Assembly: GCF_024170005.1 (NCBI RefSeq)
Contig: NZ_JALJXJ010000021.1
Span: forward strand, 48,102-112,101
Direction of reading: 5' to 3'
Source of the DNA: Azospirillum lipoferum
Lineage (GTDB): Bacteria > Pseudomonadota > Alphaproteobacteria > Azospirillales > Azospirillaceae
DNA length: 64,000 nucleotides
In this document: positions 36,391 through 45,918 of the stretch, one piece after another
Numbering within the stretch: the stretch's first letter is position 1
Layout: every line of letters starts with the position of its first letter
The notes under the pieces: model-generated
Seen by the model: the letters and a program-made list of their open reading frames with translations, nothing else
Told to the model about the DNA's origin: nothing
Databases searched by the model: none
Translations under genes and position numbers: made by a program

Positions 36391-38513
36391 GTCATGTTTC
36401 CATTGTCGCAGGATACCGATGTCCTGCTGCCCGATCCGGCCTCCTGGATGTCTCCAGGAAGCGGGAAGGCCGTCGGCAGGCGAATGGCTGGCCCGGCCAC
36501 CAGCAGGGATGCCTGATCGACCACCGCATGGACCCGGCCGGCCCGGTCGCAGGGCGGCAGGACGGGGGCGGCGGGCAATTCCTTGACGGGCGCAATGCCG
36601 CCCGAGGGCGCGAATTGCCCGAAGCTCGGGGTGTTCACCTGCACACGGCCATCCATGCCGAAGGTGGAGGACACCGAAACCAAGCTGCCGGTGCTCACAT
36701 GGTAGGTGTTCGAATCGATCAGGATGCTGCCGCCGGTGCCACCGACCGCCTTGGCTGTCACCTGGGCGTCGTTGAGCACGATCGAGCGAGCGCCGAACAC
36801 CAGGTTGCCGCCGTCGCCGCCCGCAGCGGCCGATGCGGTGACTGCTCCTCCTTGGACATAGACGATTCCTCCGGAGGCGATGTGAATATTGCCGCCCGCC
36901 CCGGAGGCCGAGGTTGCGTTGACCATCCCGTTGACGGTCAGCCCTCCGGTCAGAAAGACTTGAAGACTTCCGGCATCATGGGAGGACAGGCTGCGCACCG
37001 TCACCTCTCCCCCGCGGTCAACTCGCATTTCGCCGCCGGAAATCGTCACCGAACCGGCTCGAAGAGCATTTTCGCCGGCCGATGAACCGATGGTGCCGCC
37101 GTTGGAGAGGGACAGTGAGCCGGCGATGATCTCGACCGAACCGGCGCCCCCCTTGCCGAAAGCGCCGCTGCCGATCTGCCCGTTGCTGTCCAGGAGCAGT
37201 TCCTTGGCTTGAACACGAACACGGCCTCCGTCGCCGAGAGCCGCCGCCCGGGACAAGGCGAAAACGCCGGATTGGGCCGCGAAAGGCGAATCGATCGGCA
37301 TGTCGCCGATGATGGACAGGCGTTCGCCTGCCGTCACCGAAACGGATGCCCCGTTGCCGGCGCCATAGGTGACGCCGCCGATTCCGCCCCGTCCCTCCAG
37401 AAAGATGGAGCGCGCGTCGACGGTCACGGTTCCGGCGTTCCCGGCTGAATAGGTGTTGGCGGCGATCGACCCTCCGGAGGAAATCGTGAGATCCTTGTCG
37501 GCCTTCACCACGAGACTGGCTCCGGCAGCGGCGGAGTTGGTCTCGCCGGCGATCCATCCGCCGTCCAGGACGATGTCCGTCGCCCGTATGTTGATTGCGC
37601 CGCCCGATTTGGCCGAGGATGTCTGCGAGGTGATCTGGCCGATCCGGCCGGAGGATCTGGAGACCTTCAACGCACCTGCGGAAACATCGATTCCTCCCGA
37701 CGCCTGCTGCGCCGTGGATGCGATGCTGACCGATGCCCCTTCGACGGCGACCGTGCCGCCCTCGACGACGACGCTGCCATACCCCCCTTTGATCTGGCTG
37801 CCGTCCGTGATGGTCACGGTTCCGGCGCTCGGTGCCTTGACGGAAATGGGCGCTGCCGACACGCGCGTGTTCGCGCTTCCCACTGCTCCGACCCGCACCC
37901 GACCGCCCGCCGTGCCGCTGATGATGGCGCCTTGTCGAACATGAATGTCCCCACCCAGCAACTCCAGATTTCGGCCGGCCGAAATCCCCCCTCCGGTAAT
38001 CTCGATGCTCGCCGCAGGACCGGTAAACCCGAATGCACTGGGTTCGGCCATCGACAAAGCCGGGGATGACGTGGAACGGGCGGAAAATGTCTTGCCGTCA
38101 GGAAACTGAATCTCTGTCGCTGTACTCGCGTGGAATGAGCCAGTGACATTGATTGCCGCATTCGGGCCCATGACGAAACCGTTCGGATTGATCATGATCA
38201 GATCCGACCCATCGATTTCCGAAGATACGTTACCAAATATCTTCGTGCTTTCTCCGCCACTGACTCGGGTAATGACCCGGCGTATGTCAGGAGAGCCGCG
38301 AAATCTTGCGGACTGCCCTTCCCCGACCTCGAATTTGTTGAAGCTATGGAAAAGATTGTTCCCTTTGCGTGTCCCCAGTTCCTCGGAGATGACCATGGTC
38401 GGTCCGCTGAGGTGGAGAGCTGGTCCGACGCTGCCGTCCGTCAGGATGTCCGCACGGGCCTGGAACGCGCAAAAGGCCGTCATCACCAGGGCATAGCGGC
38501 ATAATGGCGGCAT
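36384..38513 (-). CDS. two-partner secretion exoprotein (TpsA, filamentous-haemagglutinin type)
   Basis: The 709-residue protein has a signal peptide (PLCRYALVMTAFCAFQARAD) and then the TPS domain: ILTDGSVGPALHLSGPTMVI, NLFHSFNKFEVGEGQSARFR, and SDLIMINPNGFVMGPNAAIN with the NPNG hallmark. The rest is a right-handed beta-helix of short repeats (GGDIHVRQGAIISGTAGGRV and many similar). Near the end is a PPCDR...SVSCDNG pair of cysteines that could form a disulphide, as in short cyanobacterial-like TpsA proteins. It should be exported by the TpsB protein encoded divergently at 41438. It is short for an adhesin. Confidence 0.9.
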   Translation of the reverse strand: MPPLCRYALVMTAFCAFQARADILTDGSVGPALHLSGPTMVISEELGTRKGNNLFHSFNKFEVGEGQSARFRGSPDIRRVITRVSGGESTKIFGNVSSEIDGSDLIMINPNGFVMGPNAAINVTGSFHASTATEIQFPDGKTFSARSTSSPALSMAEPSAFGFTGPAASIEITGGGISAGRNLELLGGDIHVRQGAIISGTAGGRVRVGAVGSANTRVSAAPISVKAPSAGTVTITDGSQIKGGYGSVVVEGGTVAVEGASVSIASTAQQASGGIDVSAGALKVSRSSGRIGQITSQTSSAKSGGAINIRATDIVLDGGWIAGETNSAAAGASLVVKADKDLTISSGGSIAANTYSAGNAGTVTVDARSIFLEGRGGIGGVTYGAGNGASVSVTAGERLSIIGDMPIDSPFAAQSGVFALSRAAALGDGGRVRVQAKELLLDSNGQIGSGAFGKGGAGSVEIIAGSLSLSNGGTIGSSAGENALRAGSVTISGGEMRVDRGGEVTVRSLSSHDAGSLQVFLTGGLTVNGMVNATSASGAGGNIHIASGGIVYVQGGAVTASAAAGGDGGNLVFGARSIVLNDAQVTAKAVGGTGGSILIDSNTYHVSTGSLVSVSSTFGMDGRVQVNTPSFGQFAPSGGIAPVKELPAAPVLPPCDRAGRVHAVVDQASLLVAGPAIRLPTAFPLPGDIQEAGSGSRTSVSCDNGNMTW

Positions 38514-38583
38514 TTTTTGCTTTTCATACCCTTTAAGAGAGTTTACTCCTTATAAATTCTATTATCAGACAAGGATTCTGGCG

Positions 38584-39129
38584 ATGTCAATGCGGAAATG
38601 GATTTTTCTACCGATTTTAACTACTCTTGGTTTTATTTCTGTTTTGACGTGCGACAACTATTCATATGCTTCTTCAAATGATGAAGCTGTTCTATGCGGT
38701 CCCCTCAACAGCGCATACAAAAACGCAGAGTTGGCTTATAACTTTTTCTCTGATGGTATAAATCCTTTCATGACTCGCGACGAAGCTTCCAACGCAGAAT
38801 TACGGAATATTTATAATAAAGCGCGAAATAACTATAATCGCTCTATTCAAAATTTATCTGATTCTATAATAAATGGTCAGCATCACAACATAACTTTTTC
38901 TTCTGATTTGAACGAAGCTTCGGATAAACTTAACAAGTTGAAAGGTGAAATTATTTACATAGAACAAAAAAATTCAAGAAGAAACGCATCGGAATATATC
39001 GATATAATGATTAACATAATTGAAAATCTGCCTTCATGGATCGAGAAATATGACTTGTTAATCAATAAAAAGGAAATTGAACAGAGAACTCTCTGCTCCA
39101 ATGCTTTCAAACGAATAGCCCTTCCTTGA
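38584..39129 (+). CDS. small exported protein of unknown function in the CHAT/TpsB operon
   Basis: The 181-residue product has a signal peptide (KWIFLPILTTLGFISVLTCD, probable cut near SYASS) and a mature part that is mostly helical and asparagine/isoleucine-rich (NKARNNYNRSIQNLSDSIIN). No family is recognised. The gene is strikingly AT-rich compared with everything around it, which suggests recent acquisition. AAGGA lies upstream of the ATG. The CHAT gene starts 5 bp after its stop, so the two are co-transcribed. Confidence 0.75.
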   Translation: MSMRKWIFLPILTTLGFISVLTCDNYSYASSNDEAVLCGPLNSAYKNAELAYNFFSDGINPFMTRDEASNAELRNIYNKARNNYNRSIQNLSDSIINGQHHNITFSSDLNEASDKLNKLKGEIIYIEQKNSRRNASEYIDIMINIIENLPSWIEKYDLLINKKEIEQRTLCSNAFKRIALP

Positions 39130-39134
39130 ATGCC

Positions 39135-41441
39135 ATGAGGGCGATTCGGCTGATCTGGATGACCGTGGCCGCGTTGGGCGCGGCCAACGATGCGTCCTTT
39201 GCCGGCGTGGCCTGCATAGATCTTCAGTGGCCTTTCCGAACCCAGCAGATCCTGCAGGCGGCGACCAGAACCGGTCCCGCAAAGGCGCCTTGCCTCGCCG
39301 AAGCTGCCCGCCTGCCGCAAGCCCTCTGGCGGCCGACCGCCCCGGATGGATGGCCCTCCTGGACGAGCTATGTCGAGGCCTGTCTCCCCTATCTGAACCA
39401 TCGTGCACAAGCGCAGGCGCTGCTTGCGAGCTTTAGGGAGATGATCGCCGTTCCCTGTCCGTCGGAGGGTTTGGAAAATGTCGGGGGGCAGATTTTCAAT
39501 GCGGTGAAACTGGACGGGGCTTCACCGGATCTGCGTGCCGTCCACAGGCTGCTCCAGTCGGTCGGTGCCGCCCGCCGCCGGGAAAACGCGTCACAGGTCC
39601 AGCTTGTGGAAAGCAATGTGTTGCGCATCAACGAGATCGTCATAATGCTTGAGGATCTCCGCGACGGCATGTCCGCGCGGCAGGCGGAGTGCCGCCACGA
39701 AGAGTGTGTCGTCAATGTCCGGCTTGCTGCCGCCTACGCCTGCCTGCACCTGTCGTCGCTGAAAGGGACGATGGACGGCGCGGCCTGCGCCATGGCAAGG
39801 CTGGGTGGACTGGGCGATGACATCGCGGGTGTCGCGGAGTTGAAAGCGGCAGCCGGTATGGAGTCCGGAAGGGCACGCAATGCCGGTGCCGTGATCCCCA
39901 TGGACGGCGGAGTGCCGCCGGCGCTGACTTTGCCGAACGATACCGCGACGGAGTTGCGCGGGTTGGCTGATCGCGCGGCAAAGGCATGGAGGAGCGGCCG
40001 GGTCAATGAAGCCGCGCGCTTGCTGGCCATCGCCCGCGAATTGATCGGGCAGAACAGGCTCGCAATCTCGGAGCATGAGCGGTCCGGCGCAACATGGTTG
40101 AGCGATGTGGTGGACAATATCTTCGAACAATCTCTGATCGTCGCGGAGTCGGAGCGTTCGAAGCGGGGGTCGTCCCGGTCGACGGTCGCCCCCCTGCTGA
40201 CGATCACCGAAGAGCGCCGCCGCTATGAGATTGTCAGTTTTTTTCGGTCTGACTGCAGATTCACCTCGTTCGATGCCCCCCGCGACCACAGTCCCGCCGC
40301 AGAGGTGACGAGCCTGCTCCCACCGAAAGATGCGGAAGGTGCGGCCTTTGCCATGGCGAGCGGCAATACGTGGATCGTTACGATCACGCGTGTGGGTACA
40401 CGGGTGATGGCCATCGTCCTGAAGTCGGATCCTCTCTCCGTGGCCAACGGCACAGAGGCCGCGGGGTGGGTGCACTGGACCTCGCTTTCCGCCATCGAGC
40501 CGGCTTTGGCAGAATGGAAGGAAGTCGCCCTGGGAGATGGCAAGCCGTTGCCTTCGGCGAACGCGCAGCGATTGCTGCGCGACCTGTTGGGATTGACGGC
40601 GCGGCCACAGATCAAGACGTGGCCATCGCGCCTGGTCATCATTCCCGATGCCTGGGCAGCCGGCATTCCCTTTGCCGCTCTTTCGCTGCGCGGGAATGGC
40701 AGGAGCCTGATCGACGACACCAGCCTCGTGATGATTCCATCCCTGGTCGATGGGCCCTGGCCGATCCTGCACACCGATCCTCGTCCCGGCCCTCCGCGCA
40801 TCCTGATGGGAGGTCTTGCCGCGAGCGCCATGCAGAGGGAGCTTGCCGGCATCGCGAGCACATTCTCTGAAGCGGTTCGCTTCGACGGACAAAACTTCAC
40901 TTACGAAAATCTCTTCAAGACCGGAAGCGCCAAGAGTTTTGACATACTCCACTTGGCAACTCATGCACGCTTCACCACGAAAAATGGCGTGGCGGTCACC
41001 TTCACCGCTCCCGACGGGACCGCTCAGAAGGAGTGGGGAACTGCGGAGATCGGCACTTTGGCCACCGCAATCCAAGCGTCGGGCAATCGCCCGCTGGAAC
41101 TCATGATTTTCTCGGCCTGCGAAACCGCCAAGGGAATTGCCGACGTTGCCGGCACCGTCGGCGACGGCCGGGAACTGGGCCTGCTCAGCCTGGTTCTGCG
41201 AACCGGAGTCAGATCATCCATCGGCACTTTATGGGAAGTCAATTCCGCATCGTCCGAAGCGCTCATGGTGGAGTTCTACGCCAATTTGCGGCGTGGCTGC
41301 GCCAAGGATGAAGCACTGCGGCAAGCGCAGCAGACCGTCCGGAGCCGTCCAGCAACGGCACATCCTTACCATTGGTCAGGATATATTTTTTCGGGCGACT
41401 GGACGCAATTTGGCCTCCCAAAATCCTGCGGCGCACAATGA
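39135..41441 (+). CDS. CHAT-domain (caspase-like) protein, exported
   Basis: This 768-residue protein has a signal peptide (IRLIWMTVAALGAANDASFA). Its helical middle region, where TPR repeats often occur, has no clear TPR match. The C-terminal CHAT peptidase domain has SRLVIIPDAWAAGIPFAAL, the catalytic histidine in FDILHLATHARFTTKNG near residue 608, the catalytic cysteine in LELMIFSACETAKGIADVAG near 660, and ending GVRSSIGTLWEVNSASSEAL. CHAT domains include separase/gingipain-like cysteine proteases. The gene overlaps tpsB by 4 bp (ATGA). A role in processing the secreted TpsA is a reasonable inference; defence is an alternative because CHAT proteases also serve as conflict effectors. Confidence 0.9.
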   Translation: MRAIRLIWMTVAALGAANDASFAGVACIDLQWPFRTQQILQAATRTGPAKAPCLAEAARLPQALWRPTAPDGWPSWTSYVEACLPYLNHRAQAQALLASFREMIAVPCPSEGLENVGGQIFNAVKLDGASPDLRAVHRLLQSVGAARRRENASQVQLVESNVLRINEIVIMLEDLRDGMSARQAECRHEECVVNVRLAAAYACLHLSSLKGTMDGAACAMARLGGLGDDIAGVAELKAAAGMESGRARNAGAVIPMDGGVPPALTLPNDTATELRGLADRAAKAWRSGRVNEAARLLAIARELIGQNRLAISEHERSGATWLSDVVDNIFEQSLIVAESERSKRGSSRSTVAPLLTITEERRRYEIVSFFRSDCRFTSFDAPRDHSPAAEVTSLLPPKDAEGAAFAMASGNTWIVTITRVGTRVMAIVLKSDPLSVANGTEAAGWVHWTSLSAIEPALAEWKEVALGDGKPLPSANAQRLLRDLLGLTARPQIKTWPSRLVIIPDAWAAGIPFAALSLRGNGRSLIDDTSLVMIPSLVDGPWPILHTDPRPGPPRILMGGLAASAMQRELAGIASTFSEAVRFDGQNFTYENLFKTGSAKSFDILHLATHARFTTKNGVAVTFTAPDGTAQKEWGTAEIGTLATAIQASGNRPLELMIFSACETAKGIADVAGTVGDGRELGLLSLVLRTGVRSSIGTLWEVNSASSEALMVEFYANLRRGCAKDEALRQAQQTVRSRPATAHPYHWSGYIFSGDWTQFGLPKSCGAQ

Positions 41442-43162
41442 CCGCCTCCTTTCTCAACAGGAAATTTTGTCGGGCACTCCTTCCTTTCATCGGCATTTTG
41501 GCCGGAATGCCGATCTGCATGGCGGCTGCCAAACCATTGCCTCCCGGGGTCGTGGATGCCTGCGATGCGATCTTTCGGCGTTTGCCGACTCCCTATGTGG
41601 AGATCGAAGGAAATACCAATGAAACACACCCATTGGTTGTGGAAAAATTTAAACCAGAAGAGATTTTATTCTCTCCAATGAAGGAAATAATCGATTTCCA
41701 CATGGAGAGCCACTTTAACAATCGAGCCTATGATCATGAAGGGCTCAAATTATTGATGAGAAGGATCAATGAATGCTTTTATGCGTCAGGTTACCCGACG
41801 ACCGGCGTGGATTCCCTGCATATCGATGGCCATACGGCGAAATACCATGTCCGCATCGGCCGCGGCCACGACGTCACCCTGTCGGCAGTGGATGGACGAA
41901 CTTCGCAAAAGGAAAGCGAGTTCGTCATCAGATGGCTGCGCAAAGCACTCATTCCCGATGAAACGAAACCATTCAGCATTAACGATCTGACGAACGGCAT
42001 AAATGGCATCGTTGCCGAGAAGCGGCTGGGACGTCCGAAGATCGAAGTAGAGCCTGGAGAAGAGAGGCACAAGGCAAAGCTGGACATCAGAACTGAACAT
42101 CCTCCGCATTTTCTCAGCAGCTTGAGCATCTCTAACGATTTGCCGAACATGATGGGAAGCAATGTACTGAAAACCACCGGCAGCATGCCTGTTTTCCTGC
42201 CCGGCTTTGATCTTTTGACCCTGGAGCTTTCGCGGGGAAGGGGGTATACGCAGCAAGGAATGCGTTATGAGGGGCCACTGAGTTCCGGAGGCGATCGTTG
42301 GTCGGTGGGGCTCAGCAAATCCAGCTCCGCTTTCATTGAAGGTTACTATTCCGATCTTGGAATTCGAAGCAATGAATTGGAGATCAAATTTGATTTTAGC
42401 TTTAGAATTCTTGACGAACGCAGCACCGTCAGCAACTCATTAAAAGACGAGCAATTTCACCGGCGTTTTGATTTTCTGGTTGGCTTGCGAGAGAGTAAAC
42501 TGGAAACATATATGCTTGGAAGCCGATTTTCGTTCGAAAAATACGCCAAAGATGGCCGCTTAGATGTATTCGAATTGAGCGCGGGCGGTAATTTTCTATG
42601 GGAGTCACGCATCGGTGGAATTGGAATTTACGGAGGCATCCGGCGCGCGACGAAGGGTATTTTTTCATATCTTGAAAGAAACATCGGGTCGGATGACCAC
42701 TCCTTTGCCGAAGTTAGCCTGGACACTTTGCGGACCGGACTGCCATTCGACAGTAAAGCTCGCTTTCGTGCTCGCGGGCAGTGGGGGTCAGGCCATGTCC
42801 TACCCTCTTCCCGCTTTACCCTCGGCGGCAGCGGAGGCGTACGCGGGATTGAAGCCAATGCCCTTTCCGGTAACGGCGGCTATATGACTGCGTTGGATAT
42901 CTCTTATCCGCTATTTGCCGATGCCAATGTATCGGCAGAAGGCGTTACCTTTTTCGACTTAGGTTCCACCTACGACGATTTGCTGAATCAGAGGAAAATA
43001 GCAACCGCTGGCACGGGATTATACTTATATATTCAAGATTATATTGATTCACGCTTTCTTATAACACGCAGAATTTTCGATTCTATAGGGACGACCCGAC
43101 CTCCGAGGGGGTTTGGCGATTTATCTTGTCTATTTTCCATATCTTTGAAGAGCGCATTTTAG
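41438..43162 (+). CDS. TpsB outer-membrane transporter (ShlB/FhaC family)
   Basis: The 574-residue protein has a signal peptide (ALLPFIGILAGMPICMAAAK), POTRA-like domains (residues about 60-230, with INECFYASGYPTTGVDSLHI and FSINDLTNGINGIVAEKRLG) and a C-terminal beta-barrel with the family motif TLGGSGGVRGIEANALSGNG. It forms the pore that exports the TpsA exoprotein. It is the third gene of the plus-strand operon after the small exported protein and CHAT gene. Its stop codon TAG straddles the left end of an IS5-type remnant: TTA is the apparent target site and the G is the first base of the element. Confidence 0.88.
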   Translation: MTASFLNRKFCRALLPFIGILAGMPICMAAAKPLPPGVVDACDAIFRRLPTPYVEIEGNTNETHPLVVEKFKPEEILFSPMKEIIDFHMESHFNNRAYDHEGLKLLMRRINECFYASGYPTTGVDSLHIDGHTAKYHVRIGRGHDVTLSAVDGRTSQKESEFVIRWLRKALIPDETKPFSINDLTNGINGIVAEKRLGRPKIEVEPGEERHKAKLDIRTEHPPHFLSSLSISNDLPNMMGSNVLKTTGSMPVFLPGFDLLTLELSRGRGYTQQGMRYEGPLSSGGDRWSVGLSKSSSAFIEGYYSDLGIRSNELEIKFDFSFRILDERSTVSNSLKDEQFHRRFDFLVGLRESKLETYMLGSRFSFEKYAKDGRLDVFELSAGGNFLWESRIGGIGIYGGIRRATKGIFSYLERNIGSDDHSFAEVSLDTLRTGLPFDSKARFRARGQWGSGHVLPSSRFTLGGSGGVRGIEANALSGNGGYMTALDISYPLFADANVSAEGVTFFDLGSTYDDLLNQRKIATAGTGLYLYIQDYIDSRFLITRRIFDSIGTTRPPRGFGDLSCLFSISLKSAF

Positions 43163-43440
43163 AGCCAATACCATTCAGTTGGATCCGGGCGGGATTCGCA
43201 TTGGTGTACGGATGGATCCGGTGGGGGAGGTCGGGATGCCGTACTTCGTCCGCTGGATTTCCCGCGATGCCGCACGAGGCGAACGCCGCTCTCCGTCATC
43301 GCATCCCCCGACCGAAACGCAAGTTGAAGAACCGGGCCGAGTACGACGCCTCCCTGCGCGAACGCGGTTGCCTGACCATGTGGTTCACCGAGGACGTGAT
43401 CACGCACTGGAAGGCGGCGCTTGGTCACGGTGAACTGAAA
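43162..43440 (+). mobile_element. left part of an IS5-family element, truncated
   Basis: The element starts GAGCCAATACCATTCAG directly after a TTA at the tpsB stop codon. An ATG at 43267 opens a transposase frame, MPHEANAALRHRIPRPKRKL then ERGCLTMWFTEDVITHWKAA, typical of the N-terminus of IS5-type DDE transposases (about 53 residues kept). Similarity stops near 43425 and no catalytic residues remain. The right end is lost, and an IS66 fragment in opposite orientation lies beyond. Confidence 0.75.
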
Positions 43441-43520
43441 TTGCTGCGATGTTCACCTCATGTGCTCATCCTTGGCGTCCGATACCACCGCGATCACGCA
43501 AAGTGCGGGAGAACCAAACT

Positions 43521-44525
43521 TCATTCGGCCTTTACAAGGCCCGGTCTTCGCTTGCCGACGCGGATCGCCCAACGCAGGTGATCGCGGATCTTCGGCGCCA
43601 CCACGCTGTCGCCGCAGTCGATGGCGTATTGCACGTCCCTCAAGACGTGCGCCAAACACACTTGATGGACCCGCCCGAGTTCCTGCTGGCCGGCGTAACG
43701 GTCGGAGATCCAGACTTCGGGCTGGTAGACTGCGGCGGCGACCGCCCGTCCCCGGCTGGGGGCGATGGTGTGCAGCACAGCGTCGTTGGGCTGGAACACC
43801 CACTGCCAGTGGGTCACGCCGTTGACCCGTGTCGTCGTCTCGTCCGAGGCGATGACGGGGGCCGTCAGGAGCTTGGCCTTGATCGCCGCGCAGGCGGTGT
43901 CGAACACCGCGCCCATGCGGCGGAAGGCATTGGCGATGGCGCCTTCGGAGATGGTCAGCCCGAACACCTCCTTCAGCAGGCGTGACAGCCGCTCGAAGCC
44001 GACATGATGGCTGTGATGCAGGTAGGCCAGCAGCGAGCGGATACCGGGACCGAACGGCGTTCCCGGCAGCATGGCGGCGGGCGGCTCGGCCCGGTAGCGC
44101 CGACCGCACTGCCCACAGCGACCGCCAAACAGCTCCACCCGCGTCACCACCGGGCGAACCTCCGGCAGGTCGATGTGATCGTAGCGGTGTCGACAGCGCT
44201 GTGCCGCCGGCGCCAATGCCGCTTGGCAATGCGGACAGCTATCAGCCAGGCAGCGCTCGGTGCGATCGGGATCAGGCGCGAGCGGCCGCGCGACACCGGG
44301 ACGGGATGGCCGCGGTTTGCGCGCCCGCTTTGCCTTCTTGGCCTTGCCCCCAGGGCCATCCTGGGACGGCGGGATGTGGGAGTTCGGCGAAGTTTTCTTC
44401 GGCTTGGCGAGCAACGCCTCCAGTTCGCCGATCCGCGTCGCCATGCGCTCGATCAGCGCAGCCTGCTCAAGGAGCAGGGCGTCCTTCTCGGCGTCACTGA
44501 GGCGATAGCGCGGCAGGACCGTCAT
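43521..44525 (-). pseudogene. IS66-family transposase (TnpC, ISBst12-like), C-terminally truncated
   Basis: The 334-residue frame has the IS66 leucine-zipper start (LIERMATRIGELEALLAKPK), the SPNSHIPPSQDGPGGKAKKA basic linker, a zinc-finger (CPHCQAALAPAAQRCRHRYD), and the DDE core with PVIASDETTTRVNGVTHWQW and VWISDRYAGQQELGRVHQVC. It stops after AIRVGKRRPGL, before the region with the final catalytic glutamate, so about 100 residues are missing and it should be inactive. The cut end faces the IS5 remnant; the two were probably joined by a deletion. No tnpA/tnpB genes are present. Confidence 0.88.
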
Positions 44526-44961
44526 CCCGCCTTTGACTCACGTCCCGCCCTGCAACGCAACACCCGATTGCCCGACACCCCCATTGCGCAGAGCGCCGGC
44601 TGCCATCACGCGCTCAGCCAGCCCGGTGAGCAATCACCCGGAGGCGTCCGCCTCAAGGGCGCGCCGCACCACTCGGCGCCGCAGGCGCCGACCGTGCGCG
44701 CCCTTGACCCGGCCTCCGTCCTGCGCAGTGACCACGACGCGATCGAATTGCAAAACTGGAGGGAGAAGACGGAGATGACCGGCTTGACAGCACCGAAAAC
44801 CCCATACAAGCAATTACCCCTCGTGGATGGTTGCCCGCCATAGATTCAGACAAAAGCCGTCGAAGGAATGCCCTTTTTTACCAGCCCATCGGCCGCCGTC
44901 AGCACCACAAGATCAGCGTTGAACAGCCCTGCAGTAGAACTAAACCGGTGAGAGTGATTCG
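44526..44961. other. non-coding region upstream of the IS66 fragment
   Basis: About 436 bp. The first 300 bp is GC-rich and probably belongs to the upstream end of the IS66 element; the last 120 bp shifts toward the AT-rich composition of the next gene. No supported gene and no clear inverted-repeat end was found. Confidence 0.4.
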
Positions 44962-45918
44962 TTACAGGTAACTACGATATTTTTTTGCGTCCAGGCTTTC
45001 CAAAAAACCACAAAGGGAAAAATTCTGGCCTGGCCCTTGCTGAAATTCTTGATTGATCGGGATTTCCCCAAAATTAAACGTTGGCCTTTTCGAAGACAGG
45101 AAAGAATGCGCAACTTCTACATACTTTTCATGAAGATCTTGCGAACGATAAGCATGCTGTATCGGCATCTCAAAATCTGTGGAGTCCATGCCTTTCTCGG
45201 CAATTACAAGAATAGATGTCTTACGTCTGGTCTCCAGTCGAGAGGGTTCATACCTACGAATCCCGCGAGGGTTCATATATGAAGGCTGCCACGAATAGAT
45301 ACAAAAATCTTTAATTGAATAAATTGGACTCTCATACTTTCCATATTTATCAATATCGTATTCCATCAAATAGATCTTGCAATCATTGTATTTATTAGAA
45401 ACGAAAAAATCGTAAAACCAATCAGGAGAAAAAACGCTATATTCTCCAAATCCATTCATTGCGCCGTTTTCTCCAATCAAAACACGGCCATTTTTCTTTA
45501 GCATTCTTGACATGTTTATCAATGCACCAGAAGCATTGAATATATTGTCAAGACAGCTTCCATTGACTATGAAATCATACTGGCCATCAAGATTTTCAGG
45601 GATTGGTTTACAAAGATCATGAACTATTTCAGCTCCCTCATAGGCTGACACGTCCAGACAATCAATGGCGGCATCCGAGAAGAGCGAAAAAAAACTCCGG
45701 TCACTTATGAATTTATGCCCAGATGCTGAAACAGTACTGTCATCAACCTCGAATATGGCGTCGGACCGGATAGAGCCGTTTATCTCCGTCACAAGGCGAC
45801 TAGCGTCTTCAATTGAAAGAAAGATTGTCTGGCGCCCCAGCAGCAGCAGGCGCCCGGTAATCGGCCTATGCAAATGTTCCTTTACGAGAAGCAGAGCTGA
45901 GTCCAAAGTTATCGACAT
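44962..45918 (-). CDS. AT-rich class I methyltransferase-like protein
   Basis: The 318-residue protein has a Rossmann pattern: ITGRLLLLGRQTIFLSIEDA near the N-terminus, acidic AIDCLDVSAYEGAEIVHDLC, then NLDGQYDFIVNGSCLDNIFN and the motif-VI-like NMSRMLKKNGRVLIGENGAM. The C-terminal half (FSPDWFYDFFVSNKYNDCKI) is as in sugar- or lipid-associated methyltransferases. The substrate is unknown. The gene is far more AT-rich than the genome and is flanked by IS debris, so it looks horizontally acquired and orphaned from a surface-polysaccharide cluster. AGGAGG sits 7-8 bases before the ATG. Confidence 0.72.
   Translation of the reverse strand: MSITLDSALLLVKEHLHRPITGRLLLLGRQTIFLSIEDASRLVTEINGSIRSDAIFEVDDSTVSASGHKFISDRSFFSLFSDAAIDCLDVSAYEGAEIVHDLCKPIPENLDGQYDFIVNGSCLDNIFNASGALINMSRMLKKNGRVLIGENGAMNGFGEYSVFSPDWFYDFFVSNKYNDCKIYLMEYDIDKYGKYESPIYSIKDFCIYSWQPSYMNPRGIRRYEPSRLETRRKTSILVIAEKGMDSTDFEMPIQHAYRSQDLHEKYVEVAHSFLSSKRPTFNFGEIPINQEFQQGPGQNFSLCGFLESLDAKKYRSYL

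Noticed and set aside
43425..43520. GGTGAAC...GTTCACC inverted repeat considered as an IS end
   Set aside because: Only 7 bp, not matching either neighbouring element's known ends and no target duplication seen.
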